Assembly (NCBI GenBank): GCA_035709005.1
Contig: DASTFB010000087.1
Span: 292,507-356,506, forward strand
Reading direction: 5' to 3'
DNA from: Candidatus Methylomirabilota bacterium
GTDB taxonomy: Bacteria; Methylomirabilota; Methylomirabilia; Rokubacteriales; CSP1-6
DNA: 64,000 nt
Shown piece by piece: positions 1-10,176 of this stretch (positions are counted from its first letter, which is position 1; each line of letters begins with the position of its first letter). A model generated the notes under the pieces. The model was not told the DNA's origin. It saw only the letters and a program-made list of their open reading frames with translations, and did no database searches. The position numbers and the translations under genes were made by a program.

Positions 1-131
1 GGCGTTTTCCCAGGTGATTCTCGCGATGTTACAAGCACTTGGCTCCGAGCGACATCCTCGGCCGTGAACTGATTTGTAGAAACTTGCCCTATTCGATTGT
101 AAGCCTTACTCCACCCTTCAGGAGGCCGCTC

Positions 132-491
132 ATGAGGATTTTGATCGTGGATGACGAACCACAGGTCGCCGAGGTCCTCGCCAGGTCCCTGGCCCGGGAA
201 GGCCATCGGGCGGAGGTCGCGCACTCCGGCGAGGAGGCTCTCAAGCTCCTCGGCACCGCCGAACCCGATGCCCTGTTCCTCGACGTCTCGATGCCGGGCA
301 TGAACGGTCTGCACGTCCTGGCCGAGGTGAGACGGCGTCGTCCGACGCTACCGGTGGTCGTCATCACCGGCAACGCCACGCCGGAGCAGGTGGACGAGGT
401 CAAGCGCCTGGGCGCCATCGACGTGATCGCGAAGCCCGCGCCGCTGACCCACTACCAGACGGCCCTGAGCCGTCTGGGTCGCCCGTCCTGA
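132..491 (+). CDS. Single-domain response regulator (receiver only)
   Basis: A 119-residue CheY-like receiver with no output domain. The acidic pocket is D7/D8, the phosphoacceptor is D51 in FLDVSMPG, the switch Thr is T79 in VITG and the conserved Lys is K101 in AKP, so it should be phosphorylatable. The ATG at 132 is chosen because AGGAGG lies at 120-125; an upstream in-frame ATG at 39 would add 31 residues unlike any receiver. It probably relays phosphate to another protein. No cognate kinase is adjacent. Confidence 0.88.
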   Translation: MRILIVDDEPQVAEVLARSLAREGHRAEVAHSGEEALKLLGTAEPDALFLDVSMPGMNGLHVLAEVRRRRPTLPVVVITGNATPEQVDEVKRLGAIDVIAKPAPLTHYQTALSRLGRPS

Positions 492-553
492 TCCTCATGT
501 CGACCGGACACGCTGCCCTGAGGCATCACCGTCGGAGCTCGTGCGACGCTACT

Positions 554-577
554 CGATCGTGAATCGTACGACGATCG
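554..577. promoter_or_regulatory. Dyad CGATCGT-N10-ACGATCG, possible activator site
   Basis: A perfect 7-bp inverted repeat with a 10-nt spacer about 180 nt upstream of the sigma-54 promoter at 753. Enhancer-binding proteins usually bind dyads 80-200 nt upstream of such promoters, so this is a reasonable upstream activating site. Only the dyad itself is seen; the function is inferred. Confidence 0.3.
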
Positions 578-752
578 GATCGACGTCGGCAGCTTTCCGC
601 TTCCGGTGGTGGCCACCTACCGCCTGACGAACGGGCTGGCCCCGGTCGCATCCCCACCGGTTTTTCCGTTCGCAGGTCGAGAAGATCGTGAGCGCCGCCG
701 GCTCTCCCTCGCCGGCGATGTGATCCAGAACCGGATGGTCGTCGGCCATCGT

Positions 753-767
753 TGGCACATGCTTTGC
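753..767 (+). promoter_or_regulatory. Sigma-54 (-24/-12) promoter
   Basis: TGGCACATGCTTTGC matches the RpoN consensus TGGCAC-N5-TTGC, with the invariant GG (754-755) and GC (766-767) separated by exactly 10 nt. Transcription would start near 779 and read into the small membrane protein at 811, the sigma-54 activator at 1146 and the ExeA-like ATPase at 2545. The rest of the 492-810 gap holds the dyad at 554 and no convincing gene. Confidence 0.65.
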
Positions 768-810
768 GGCCCCCGCTGCGTGAGCGGTTTTACAACGCTC
801 GCCGACCGCC

Positions 811-1145
811 ATGACCGTTGCCCAGCGACTCGCGTGCCTGGAAGGCGCCTCGGCGCTCGGTATTCTGGGCGTCAGTGCTGTGCCGTGGTTGCCCGCCGCG
901 GCCAGCAGCCCCGGCGACTTCGCCTCCCCGGCGCTCGTCGTGCTCCTGACCACGCTGCCGCTGCGTGTTGCCGTCTACGCGCTGGCCAAGCGGCCGCCCT
1001 TCGCCGAGCGGGTGGTCATCATCGCGGTCGGCGCCCTGGCCCGTGAGCTGGCCGAAGCAGGCCCCGGCCACGGCCGGGCACACTCTGGGCCAATGACGAC
1101 CGGCAGAGCGCATTCGGCACATCTCTTGCGAGAGGGACGGAATGT

Positions 1146-1149
<4 letters not shown>
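811..1149 (+). CDS. Small membrane protein of unknown function
   Basis: A 112-residue reading frame not recognised by family. It has hydrophobic stretches around residues 15-30, 42-57 and 65-78 and strongly GC-biased third codon positions up to about residue 85, like its neighbours. The stop overlaps the next start by ATGA, and it lies just downstream of a sigma-54 promoter, both of which favour a real gene. The last 25 residues look less coding-like. Function unknown; it may be a membrane partner of the downstream regulator. Confidence 0.45.
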
Positions 1150-2543
<1,394 letters not shown>

Positions 2544-2544
2544 A

Positions 2545-3498
2545 ATGTACCTGAGCTTCTACGGCCTCCTGGAGGCGCCGTTCGGTCCCACGCCGGACCC
2601 GCGCTTCCTCTTCCAGTCGGCTCGGCATCGGGAAGCGCTGGCCCAGCTCATCTACGGTGTGCGTGAACGCAAGGGCTTTCTCGTGCTCACCGGCGAGATC
2701 GGCACGGGCAAGACAACCCTGCTCCGGACCCTGCTGGAGAAGCTCGATGTCACCACGCCCGTGGCCTACGTCCACAACTCGGCGCTGCCCATGGAGGGCC
2801 TGCTCGAGTACATTCTTCATGATTGGGGCGTAAAGCCCCTCGGAACAAGCCACATCCAGCGTCTTATCGAGCTGAATGAGTTCCTGATCGAGCAGCATCG
2901 GCAGAGTCGGAGCCCGGTGCTCATGATCGACGAGGCCCAGAATCTCTCGCTCGAAAGCCTGGAGGCGATCCGGCTGCTCTCCAACTTCGAGACGACCCGC
3001 CAGAAGCTCATCCAGATTCTCCTGGTGGGGCAACCGGAGCTTGGGGACAAGCTGAACACGGCCGAGCTCCGCCAGCTCAAGCAGCGCATCGGGCTCAGGT
3101 ACCACATCGGCGCGCTGAGCCCCGAAGAGACGCGGCTGTACATCCGGCACCGATTGCGGGTGGCCGGCGGCTCCGATACGGACATCTTCACCGACGCTGC
3201 CGTACAGAGCATCGGCGACTACAGCGGCGGCGTGCCCCGCGTCATCAACATGGTTTGTGACCATTGTCTGCTCAGCGGCTACGCCGACAGCAAACGTCGC
3301 ATCGACCGGGCCGCGGTCGATGCGGCCGTGGAGTACCTGGAGGAGGGCGAACGTTCCACATGGCGCCGCAGTCGCCAGGCACGCCTGACCCCCAGCCGCG
3401 GCGCCGTGTGGGCGGCCCGCAGCGGCGTGGCCGTTCTGGTTGTGGCCTTGCTGGCGATGCTGGTGGTCGCTGTCAACGCCGTGGGCGGGCTGCCCTGA
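2545..3498 (+). CDS. ExeA/GspA-like AAA ATPase with C-terminal TM
   Basis: A 317-residue protein of the ExeA family, inner-membrane ATPases that help assemble secretin and pilus or exopolysaccharide export systems. The N-terminus YGLLEAPFGPTPDP is the family hallmark. Walker A is GEIGTGKTT (50-58) and Walker B is LMIDEAQ (127-132). A single hydrophobic segment near 293-313 would anchor it, and no peptidoglycan-binding domain follows, unlike full-length GspA. It starts 1 nt after the sigma-54 regulator and is probably cotranscribed with it. Its client may be the Tad secretin about 48 kb away, but that is inference. Confidence 0.88.
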   Translation: MYLSFYGLLEAPFGPTPDPRFLFQSARHREALAQLIYGVRERKGFLVLTGEIGTGKTTLLRTLLEKLDVTTPVAYVHNSALPMEGLLEYILHDWGVKPLGTSHIQRLIELNEFLIEQHRQSRSPVLMIDEAQNLSLESLEAIRLLSNFETTRQKLIQILLVGQPELGDKLNTAELRQLKQRIGLRYHIGALSPEETRLYIRHRLRVAGGSDTDIFTDAAVQSIGDYSGGVPRVINMVCDHCLLSGYADSKRRIDRAAVDAAVEYLEEGERSTWRRSRQARLTPSRGAVWAARSGVAVLVVALLAMLVVAVNAVGGLP

Positions 3499-3553
3499 CC
3501 GACGCGAGGTCTCGGGCACCTCGCTTGCACCCTGCATAAAGGGGACAAGCACG

Positions 3554-3965
3554 ATGGACCTCTCTCGACGGTCCTTCCTCGGGGCTGCCGCCGAACGCCA
3601 GGACCACCCCGAGCGTGTGCCCGTACTGCTCGGTCGGCTGCGCCCCCCTGATCCACACCGTCGATGGCCACATCGTCGACATCGAAGGTGATCCCCGCAG
3701 CCCCCACAACGAGGGCACGCTCTGCCCCAAGGGCGCCGCGACTACCAGCTCCACGTGAATCCCAACCGCCCGACCAAGGTGTTGCACCGGGCTGCCGGGG
3801 CCACCGAGTGGGAGGTGTGGGATCTGGAGCGGGCGATGGACGGGGTGGCCGAGCTGGCAAAAAGGACCCGCGACGAGACGTTCATCGAGCGCCTGCCCCA
3901 CGGCAAGCTGGTCAACATGACGCCGGCGATCTTTTCACTCGGCGGCGCCACCCTCGAGAACGAGT
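3554..3965 (+). pseudogene. fdhG: Formate dehydrogenase alpha subunit (fdhG/fdnG) 5' remnant
   Basis: The ATG at 3554 opens a Tat-type start (SRRSFLG). After a frameshift near 3595 the DNA encodes the [4Fe-4S] segment CPYCSVGCAPL then GTLCPKGA. A second frameshift near 3737 leads to YQLHVNPNRPTKVL and FSLGGATLEN, the region just before the catalytic Sec/Cys of FdhG. The gene then stops abruptly and continues into fdhE sequence, so about 80 percent of the catalytic subunit, including the selenocysteine site, is missing. At least two frameshifts plus a large deletion make it non-functional, unless the assembly is chimeric here. Confidence 0.8.
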
Positions 3966-4274
3966 GGAAGGGCTACTGCCCGGTGTGCGGCGCCTGGCCC
4001 ATCGTGGCCGAGGAGCTGGGGCTCGAGCGAGCGCGGCGCCTGCGCTGCCACCGCTGCGGCGCCGACTGGCGCGGAGACTGGCTGCGCTGTCCGTACTGCG
4101 GCGAGCGAGATCACACGCAGCTCGGCGGCCGGGGTCGAGACCTGCAGCCGTTGCCGCGGGTATCTCAAGGTCATGACGCGCCTGCAAGCCACGCCGCCCG
4201 CGGAGCTGGCTCTGGACGACCTGACCAGCGTCGAGCTCGATGTGGCCGCGCTCGATCAGGGCTACGCGCGGCCC
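3966..4274 (+). pseudogene. fdhE: Formate dehydrogenase accessory protein FdhE remnant
   Basis: The sequence encodes zinc-ribbon motifs typical of FdhE: GYCPVCGAWP, LRCHRCGADW and LRCPYCGERDH. After a small deletion with frameshift near 4120-4135 it continues with VETCSRCRGYLKV and the C-terminal ELDVAALDQGYARP in another frame. FdhE is a rubredoxin-like chaperone for respiratory formate dehydrogenases. The N-terminal two-thirds of the gene is absent because the frame is fused directly to fdhG sequence (open from 3755 to 4420). A broken maturation factor agrees with a broken catalytic subunit. Confidence 0.78.
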
Positions 4275-4607
4275 CGGAGCACGGGGTACGCCCTCGCCGT
4301 CAACCTCGTGGAGGCGCCGCGGACTCTCGGCGCCATCCTGGGCTGGCGGCGGTGCGACACGACGGCCGACGCCATCGGCCTCGCCATCAAACGGGAGCTC
4401 CTGGAGGCGGCCGTGCGTGAGGATCCGGACGCCGACGCCTTCGAAGGATGGCTGCTCGACCGATGCCTCGCCGCCGCACGGACCAGGTCGACGGGCGGCG
4501 TGCGGGCCATGGCTCTGGAGATCCTCCACGAGTGGCGGCTGGCCGGGTCCCTGGCGACCTTCGATCAGTGGCTGGCCCGCGGCGCGCCCTCCGACGACCG
4601 CGGCTGA
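4173..4607 (+). CDS. FdhE C-terminal tail joined to an unrecognised domain
   Basis: This 144-codon frame begins inside the FdhE remnant; residues 1-34 are the FdhE C-terminus, ending GYARP. The remaining 110 residues (AVNLVEAPRTLGAILGW ... FEGWLLDRCLAA ... FDQWLARG) are not FdhE and I do not recognise them. Their composition is coding-like and mostly helical, and they end at a TGA at 4605. This may be the 3' part of a separate gene whose start was lost in the same rearrangement. Expression is doubtful. Confidence 0.4.
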   Translation: MTRLQATPPAELALDDLTSVELDVAALDQGYARPRSTGYALAVNLVEAPRTLGAILGWRRCDTTADAIGLAIKRELLEAAVREDPDADAFEGWLLDRCLAAARTRSTGGVRAMALEILHEWRLAGSLATFDQWLARGAPSDDRG

Positions 4608-5401
4608 GCCGGCTCCGCCGCGGCCGGCTCTTCGCCGGCACGAGCGGCTACGTGTACGCGCACTGGCGGCGGCGCTTCTACCCGCGGGAGCTTCCCTCTC
4701 GAGAATGGCTCGCTTACTATGCCCAATACTTCGCCACCGTCGAGCTCAACGCTCCCTTCTACCGGCTGCCGACCGCGGCGACGTTCCGGCGCTGGCGCGA
4801 GCAGGCGCCGTCCGGCTTCGTCTTCGCGGTGAAGGCCAGCCGGTATCTGACCCATCTCAAGCAGCTCAAGGACCCGGGAGCGCCCCTGACCCTGTTTCTG
4901 CGACGCGCCCGGCACCTGGGTCCCGCGCTCGGGCCGGTGCTCTTCCAGCTCCCCGGACGGTTTCACCTGAATCTCGAGCGTCTCGAGGGCTTGCTGGCCG
5001 CGCTGGGCCGGCAGCGCCTGGTACATCCGCTGAGGGCGGTCGTCGAGGTCCGGCACCCCTCCTGGCTCGTTCCTCCCGTCTTCGAGCGGCTGCGACGGGC
5101 CGGAGTCGCCCTGTGTCTGAGCGACTGGCGCGAGGCGCCGGTCACCGACGTGCTGACCGCCGACTTCGTCTACGTCCGGCGTCACGGGCCCTCCAAGCGC
5201 TACGGCAGCCGCTACACGGATGCCGCCCTCGAGTCAGACGCCGCCGATATCCGTTGCTGGCTGAAGGGTGGCCGGGATGTCTACATTTACTTCAACAACG
5301 ACGCCCGCGCCGACGCGGTCGCCAATGCCCGCACGCTCCTGGGACTCGTCCAACCCCCGGGCGGGATTTGTAAATCGGGGACTGGGCCACGTGAGGGTTG
5401 A
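4568..5401 (+). CDS. DUF72 family (YecE-like) protein
   Basis: A TIM-barrel-like DUF72 protein of unknown activity. Family landmarks are FAGTSGYVYAHW at the start, TVELNAPFYRLP, FVFAVKASRYLTH, VLFQLPGRFH, VVEVRHPSW and YIYFNNDARADAV near the end; the domain is complete. The frame is open back to an ATG at 4448. I place the start at GTG 4568 to reduce overlap with the preceding frame, but no good ribosome site supports either choice and the conserved domain begins only at about 4623. The 5' boundary may have been disturbed by the adjacent fdh rearrangement. Confidence 0.8.
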   Translation: MAGPRRALRRPRLSRLRRGRLFAGTSGYVYAHWRRRFYPRELPSREWLAYYAQYFATVELNAPFYRLPTAATFRRWREQAPSGFVFAVKASRYLTHLKQLKDPGAPLTLFLRRARHLGPALGPVLFQLPGRFHLNLERLEGLLAALGRQRLVHPLRAVVEVRHPSWLVPPVFERLRRAGVALCLSDWREAPVTDVLTADFVYVRRHGPSKRYGSRYTDAALESDAADIRCWLKGGRDVYIYFNNDARADAVANARTLLGLVQPPGGICKSGTGPREG

Positions 5402-5430
5402 CGGCGTGGCCTTTGCACGGCAAAGAAGGC

Positions 5431-6048
5431 ATGAGAACCCTCAAACTCGCCCAGCGACGCACGACCGATCTCTTTCCTGCGAAGTTCGGCATTCCCGCGA
5501 GATTCGGCCGGCCGGCCCGGTCACCCCGGACCTCCTCGATGGCGATGCCGCTGGCCCTCGGGCTCATCGCGTCGACGTTGTGGCTGGTGCTCCGGCGTTT
5601 CGGCCGCCGTAGCGGGCGCACCGTGAAGGACGTGATGATCGGCAACGTCATCAGCGTCGATTCTTCGGCGACCCTGGCCGAGGCGGCTCAGCTCATGCGT
5701 GACGGCAACGTCGGGGTCCTGCCGGTCGTGGAAGGCGGGCGGCTACGCGGGCTCCTGACGGACCGGGACATCGTCGTCCGGGCCGTCGCCCGGGGGCTGG
5801 ATGCCCGCTCCACACGGGTTGCCGAGTGTGCGACGCCCGACATCGTGAGCGCGAAGCCCGAATGGTCGGCCGACGAGGCTGGCCGCGCGATGGCCCGTCA
5901 CCAGATCGGCCGCCTGCCCGTGGTCGACGAGGACGGCCACCTGGTGGGCATCGTCACGCTCAGCTCGCTGGCGTTGCGCTCGCACGACGCCGAGCGAGCG
6001 CTCCACGCGGCCGAGCAAGTGTCCCGACGGTCGGCCCGGCACGCCTGA
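5431..6048 (+). CDS. CBS-domain pair protein with N-terminal TM segment
   Basis: 205 residues: a hydrophobic stretch at about 37-54, then two CBS motifs (about 64-118 and 128-182). TVKDVMIGNVISVDSS and LLTDRDIVVRAVARG mark CBS1; GRLPVVDEDGHLVGIV marks CBS2. CBS pairs bind adenylates such as AMP or NAD to sense energy state. The ATG at 5431 is preferred over the TTG at 5398 because AAGAAGG sits just upstream. An output domain is lacking, so it probably acts on a partner. The next gene starts 8 nt downstream. Confidence 0.85.
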   Translation: MRTLKLAQRRTTDLFPAKFGIPARFGRPARSPRTSSMAMPLALGLIASTLWLVLRRFGRRSGRTVKDVMIGNVISVDSSATLAEAAQLMRDGNVGVLPVVEGGRLRGLLTDRDIVVRAVARGLDARSTRVAECATPDIVSAKPEWSADEAGRAMARHQIGRLPVVDEDGHLVGIVTLSSLALRSHDAERALHAAEQVSRRSARHA

Positions 6049-6056
6049 GCGCGCCG

Positions 6057-7643
6057 ATGGAGTTTCCGCGCCGGCGGTGGCCTCGCCGGGCGGCCTGGGC
6101 CGGCCTCGTCGTCGTCGCGCTGGTGATCGCCGGCACCGTGGCGAGCATCCTCGTCGAGGAGCCACTGCGACGGCGCATCGAATCCGCGATGAACCGCCAG
6201 CTCGACGGCTACACGACCCGGATCGCCCGTCTGGACTTCCATCCCCTGGGATTCGCCATCGATTTCGAAGGGCTGGAGGTCACGCAAAACGCGCATCCCG
6301 ACCCCCCCGTGGCGCGGATCGCGCGTATCACCGCCAGCGTGCACTGGCGCGAGCTGCTGCGGGGCGCCGTCGTGGCCGATTTCGAGATGGAGCAGCCGGC
6401 GCTGCACGTCGATCTGACTCACATCCGGCGCGAGGCCCGGGATGAGCGCCCCATCGACGAGCGCGGCTGGCAGCAAGCCCTGCAGGCGATGTACCCCCTC
6501 GAGATCAACGAGTTCCGAATACGGGACGGCCAGCTCACCTACGTGGACCAGGGCCCCGGCGAGCCGCTCCGGCTCACCGCCATCGACGCCCGGGCCACGA
6601 ATATCCGCAACATCCGCTCGCCGGAGCGCGTCTACCCCTCGGAGCTCCGGCTACAGGCCGTCGTCTTCGACAGGGGTCGCCTGAGCCTGGAGGGCCACGC
6701 CGATTTCCTGGCCGACCCCCATCCCGGCGTGCTGGCGATGGTGCGGCTGGACGAGATCGAGCTCGACTACTTTCGCCCAGTCCTGGCCCGCTACCATCTC
6801 GCGCTGCGCCAGGGACGCCTCGCCGGGGTGCTCGACCTCGAGCATTCCCCCGCGCTCACGGCCGTTCACATCCACGACGCCGTCCTGCGCGGTGTCGAGG
6901 GCGACTACGTCCAGACGCCGCCGGCCGCCGCCAAGGCCAAGCAGGCCGTGCAGGCCGCGGCGCGCGAGGCCGAGGCGGCCACCAACCGGCCGGACCTGCA
7001 GCTCCGCCTGGACAGCCTGCGCGTGCTCGACGGGAATCTGGGGTTCGTCAACAAGACGCCGCGCGGCGGGGACTACCGCGTGTTCATCTCCGACCTCGAG
7101 GCCGAGCTGAAGAACTTCAGCAGCCACTTCACCGAGGGCACGGGCACGGCGCGGATCCGGGGGCGATTCATGGGCAGCGGCCGGACGACGGTGACCGCGA
7201 ACTTCCGTCCCGAGCGCTCGGGACCCGACTTCGACATCGACGTGCGCATCGAGGATACGGAGCTGACCGCCATGAACAAGCTCCTCCGCGCCCACGGAAA
7301 GCTCGACGTGGTGGCCGGCTTCTTCTCCTTCTACTCGGAGCTCAGCGTCAAGAATCAGGCCGTGACCGGCTACGTCAAGCCGTTCTTCCGCAACGTGGAC
7401 GTCTACGAGCCCGAGCAGGACGAGGACAAGGGGTTCTTCCAGAAGGTCTACGAAAAGATCGCCGGCGGGGTGGCCAAGCTCCTGGAGAACAAGCCGCGCG
7501 ACGAAGTGGCCACGCAGGCGCCCGTGGCCGGCCCCGTGCAAGACCCCCGGGCCAGCACCTGGCAGGTCCTCGTCAATCTGGTGAAGAACGCGTTCATCGA
7601 GGCGATCCTGCCGGGCTTCGACCGCCAGCTGCGCCGGTCCTGA
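6057..7643 (+). CDS. AsmA-like DUF748 envelope protein
   Basis: A 528-residue protein with one N-terminal TM helix (about 15-35) followed by a long beta-rich periplasmic domain. Features such as LDFHPLGFAIDFEGLEV, ARITASVHWRELL, EINEFRIRDGQLTYVD and TAMNKLLRAHGKLDV are typical of DUF748, a relative of the AsmA/TamB lipid-transfer bridges. An Ala/Glu-rich insert lies near 290-310. It starts 8 nt after the CBS gene and 43 nt before the penicillin-binding protein, fitting a role in envelope homeostasis. No substrate can be deduced. Confidence 0.85.
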   Translation: MEFPRRRWPRRAAWAGLVVVALVIAGTVASILVEEPLRRRIESAMNRQLDGYTTRIARLDFHPLGFAIDFEGLEVTQNAHPDPPVARIARITASVHWRELLRGAVVADFEMEQPALHVDLTHIRREARDERPIDERGWQQALQAMYPLEINEFRIRDGQLTYVDQGPGEPLRLTAIDARATNIRNIRSPERVYPSELRLQAVVFDRGRLSLEGHADFLADPHPGVLAMVRLDEIELDYFRPVLARYHLALRQGRLAGVLDLEHSPALTAVHIHDAVLRGVEGDYVQTPPAAAKAKQAVQAAAREAEAATNRPDLQLRLDSLRVLDGNLGFVNKTPRGGDYRVFISDLEAELKNFSSHFTEGTGTARIRGRFMGSGRTTVTANFRPERSGPDFDIDVRIEDTELTAMNKLLRAHGKLDVVAGFFSFYSELSVKNQAVTGYVKPFFRNVDVYEPEQDEDKGFFQKVYEKIAGGVAKLLENKPRDEVATQAPVAGPVQDPRASTWQVLVNLVKNAFIEAILPGFDRQLRRS

Positions 7644-7686
7644 CCCGGCAACACGCAGGCGCCGCGGGCCCGGGCATACTAGAGGC

Positions 7687-10062
7687 GTGGCCTCCCTGCG
7701 ACGCCTCTTCGCTCGCCCCGGCTCCGGCGATCCCCAGCCCGGCCGCCTGAGCGGTCACCGCCGCTGGCGGGGCCCGCTGCGGTTCGTCGCCGTGGGCCTG
7801 GCCGTCACCGTCGCCCTCGGCGCGGCTGCGCTCGTCACCTACACGGCCGTCGAGCTGGCCCGGTTCCAGCGGGTGGAGATTCGGCGGACCACGATCGTGA
7901 TGGCCACCGGCCAGCCGCTGGCGCCGGGGATGAACGTGCGGGCCCTCGATCTCGCCGGGACGTTGACCCGGCTGCGCTATCGGGAAGTGCGGTCGACGCC
8001 GACGAGCCCGGGACGACACCTCCGCCAGGCCGCCGCCTGGGACATCTACGTGCGGGGCGTCGCCGAAGCCGGGCCCCCGCGGCCCCGGCAACTGCGTCTC
8101 GAGCTGGACGGGGACCGGATCACCAGGATCCTGGACGACGGCGCGCCGGTGGCCGCGGCCAGCCTCGAGCCCGAAGTCATCACCAGCGTCGCCGACCGTC
8201 CCGGCGAGGACTACCGCCCGGTGCGGCTGGCCGACGTGCCGCTGGCGTTCCTTCAAGCCATCCTCGCGGCGGAGGATCACCGCTTCTTCGAGCATGCCGG
8301 CATCGATCTCAGAGGGCTCGCGCGGGCGTTCTGGGTCAATCTGCAAAGCGGCCGGGTCGCCCAGGGCGGCAGCACCATCACCCAGCAGCTGGTGAAGAAT
8401 CGCCTGCTCGGGGCTCAGCGGACCCTCGGCCGAAAGCTGCGCGAGGCCTGGCTGGCCGCGGTGATCGAGTGGTACTACACGAAAGAGCAGATCCTCGAGG
8501 CGTACCTCAACGAGATCTATCTCGGCCAGCGCGGAGGGCTGGCCATCCGCGGGGTCGGGGCGGCCACACGCTCGTACTTCGGCAAGGAGGTGCACCAGCT
8601 CACGCTGTCCGAGTCCGCCCTGGTGGCCGGTATGGTGCGGGCGCCGAACAGCTACTCGCCCGTCCTCCACCCCCAGCGGGCCCGTCAGCGTCGCAACACC
8701 GTCCTGGGCCGGCTCCGCGAGCTCCAGCAGATCTCCGCAGCCGACTACGAAGCGGCGCGCCGCGAGCCGCTCCGGATCCGGCCGGCGCCGACTACCGGTC
8801 AGCTGGCGCCCTACTTCGCCGACTACGTGCGCGAGGAGCTCGAGGAGCGACTCGAGGGCGGGCTGGGCGGCGTGGGCAGCCGGGTCTTCACCACGCTCGA
8901 CCCCGCGCTGCAGCGCTTCGCCGAACAGGCGGTCGTCCGGGGCCTGGAGCGGCTGGAGAAGGCTCGTCCCCGTCTGAAGCGGGCCGCGCCCAGGGAGCGC
9001 CTGCAAGCGGTTCTGGTCGCACTCGACCCCGCCACCGGCCACATCCGGGCCCTCGTTGGCGGCCGGGATTACGAGCAGAGCCAGTTCAACCGCGCGGCGT
9101 TCGCCCGCCGGCAGCCCGGCTCGGCGTTCAAGCCCTTCGTGTTCGCGGCGGCGCTCGGCCGGCTCCAGGGCGAGCCGGCCTTCACCGCCGCGACGTTCGT
9201 CGACGACGAGCCGCTCGCGGTCACCGTGGAGGGCGAGATCTGGAGCCCGCGCAACTATCAGGACCGCTACGAAGGGCGAGTGACCGTGCGGCGGGCGCTC
9301 GAGCAATCCTTGAACAGCGCAACCGTACGCATCGCGCTGGAGATCGGCCTCGACCGGGTGATCCGCGCGGCCCGCGCGCTGGGCCTGACCAGCCGGCTGG
9401 CCCCGGTGCCGGCCGTGGCGCTGGGCGCGTTCGAGGTCAGCCCGCTGGAGCTCGGCCGGGCCTACCTGCCCTTCGCCAACGGCGGCGTTCGGTTGGACCG
9501 AACGACGGCGGTCCGTTCCGTCCGCGATGCCGACGGCAGTCCCGGCGTCCTGGTGGAGCCGACCACGGCACAGGCCATCTCCCCCGCCGAGGCTTACGTG
9601 ATGACCTCCCTTCTCCAGGGCGTCATCGCCTCGGGCACCGGGGCCGCCGCGCAGCCCCTGCAGGCCATGGGCGCGGTGGCCGGCAAGACCGGCACCACCA
9701 ACGATGGGCGCGACGCGTGGTTCGTGGGCTACACGCCCAATCTCCTGGCTCTGGTCTGGGTGGGTTTCGACAGCGGCCAGGCCCACGGCCTGAGCGGCTC
9801 GGACGCCGCCCTGCTGATATGGACGGCGTTCATCCGCCAGGCGCTCGAGGCGTACCCCGCGCCAGGGTTCCCTACCCCCGCCGGCATCACCACGGCCAAG
9901 ATCGACGTCGCCAACGGCAAGCTCGCCAGCCTCTTCTGCCCGGTGACCGTACGTGAGACGTTCCTCACCGGGACGGAGCCCGCGCCCTGCGACGAGCACG
10001 GCGTCCTGCCCGAACCCGTCGTGGAGTGGTGGCGCCGCTTCCGGGACTGGCTCGGACGCTGA
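7687..10062 (+). CDS. mrcB: Class A penicillin-binding protein (PBP1b-like)
   Basis: A bifunctional peptidoglycan synthase of 791 residues: cytoplasmic tail, TM helix (about 33-57), UB2H-like region (about 60-150), GT51 glycosyltransferase (about 175-360) and transpeptidase (about 430-740). The GT51 catalytic Glu is in AEDHRFFEH (about 196), with GGSTITQQLVKN following. Transpeptidase motifs are SAFK (Ser about 479), SLN (about 541) and KTGTT (about 667). The start is GTG 7687. All catalytic motifs are present. The UB2H-like segment argues for the PBP1b rather than the PBP1a subgroup. Confidence 0.93.
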   Translation: MASLRRLFARPGSGDPQPGRLSGHRRWRGPLRFVAVGLAVTVALGAAALVTYTAVELARFQRVEIRRTTIVMATGQPLAPGMNVRALDLAGTLTRLRYREVRSTPTSPGRHLRQAAAWDIYVRGVAEAGPPRPRQLRLELDGDRITRILDDGAPVAAASLEPEVITSVADRPGEDYRPVRLADVPLAFLQAILAAEDHRFFEHAGIDLRGLARAFWVNLQSGRVAQGGSTITQQLVKNRLLGAQRTLGRKLREAWLAAVIEWYYTKEQILEAYLNEIYLGQRGGLAIRGVGAATRSYFGKEVHQLTLSESALVAGMVRAPNSYSPVLHPQRARQRRNTVLGRLRELQQISAADYEAARREPLRIRPAPTTGQLAPYFADYVREELEERLEGGLGGVGSRVFTTLDPALQRFAEQAVVRGLERLEKARPRLKRAAPRERLQAVLVALDPATGHIRALVGGRDYEQSQFNRAAFARRQPGSAFKPFVFAAALGRLQGEPAFTAATFVDDEPLAVTVEGEIWSPRNYQDRYEGRVTVRRALEQSLNSATVRIALEIGLDRVIRAARALGLTSRLAPVPAVALGAFEVSPLELGRAYLPFANGGVRLDRTTAVRSVRDADGSPGVLVEPTTAQAISPAEAYVMTSLLQGVIASGTGAAAQPLQAMGAVAGKTGTTNDGRDAWFVGYTPNLLALVWVGFDSGQAHGLSGSDAALLIWTAFIRQALEAYPAPGFPTPAGITTAKIDVANGKLASLFCPVTVRETFLTGTEPAPCDEHGVLPEPVVEWWRRFRDWLGR

Positions 10063-10089
10063 CTCTCATCGGAGGGGGCGACACACTGG

Positions 10090-10106
10090 CGCGCCCGCGG
10101 GGCGCG
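10090..10106. terminator. GC-rich hairpin between convergent genes
   Basis: A perfect 7-bp stem (CGCGCCC / GGGCGCG) with a 3-nt loop in the 114-nt gap between convergent mrcB and the HAD gene. There is no U-tract, so intrinsic termination is uncertain. Confidence 0.3.
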
Positions 10107-10176
10107 ACGGCCCCCTCCGAGACCTCCCCCCAGGAATTGCGCCGGCTGAGGCGGCGCTCGAAAGCGGCTTAGGACC

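Noticed and set aside
7594..9999. An 801-codon minus-strand frame opposite the penicillin-binding protein
   Set aside because: Same kind of shadow; the plus-strand protein has all catalytic motifs and the antisense product has no recognisable sequence.
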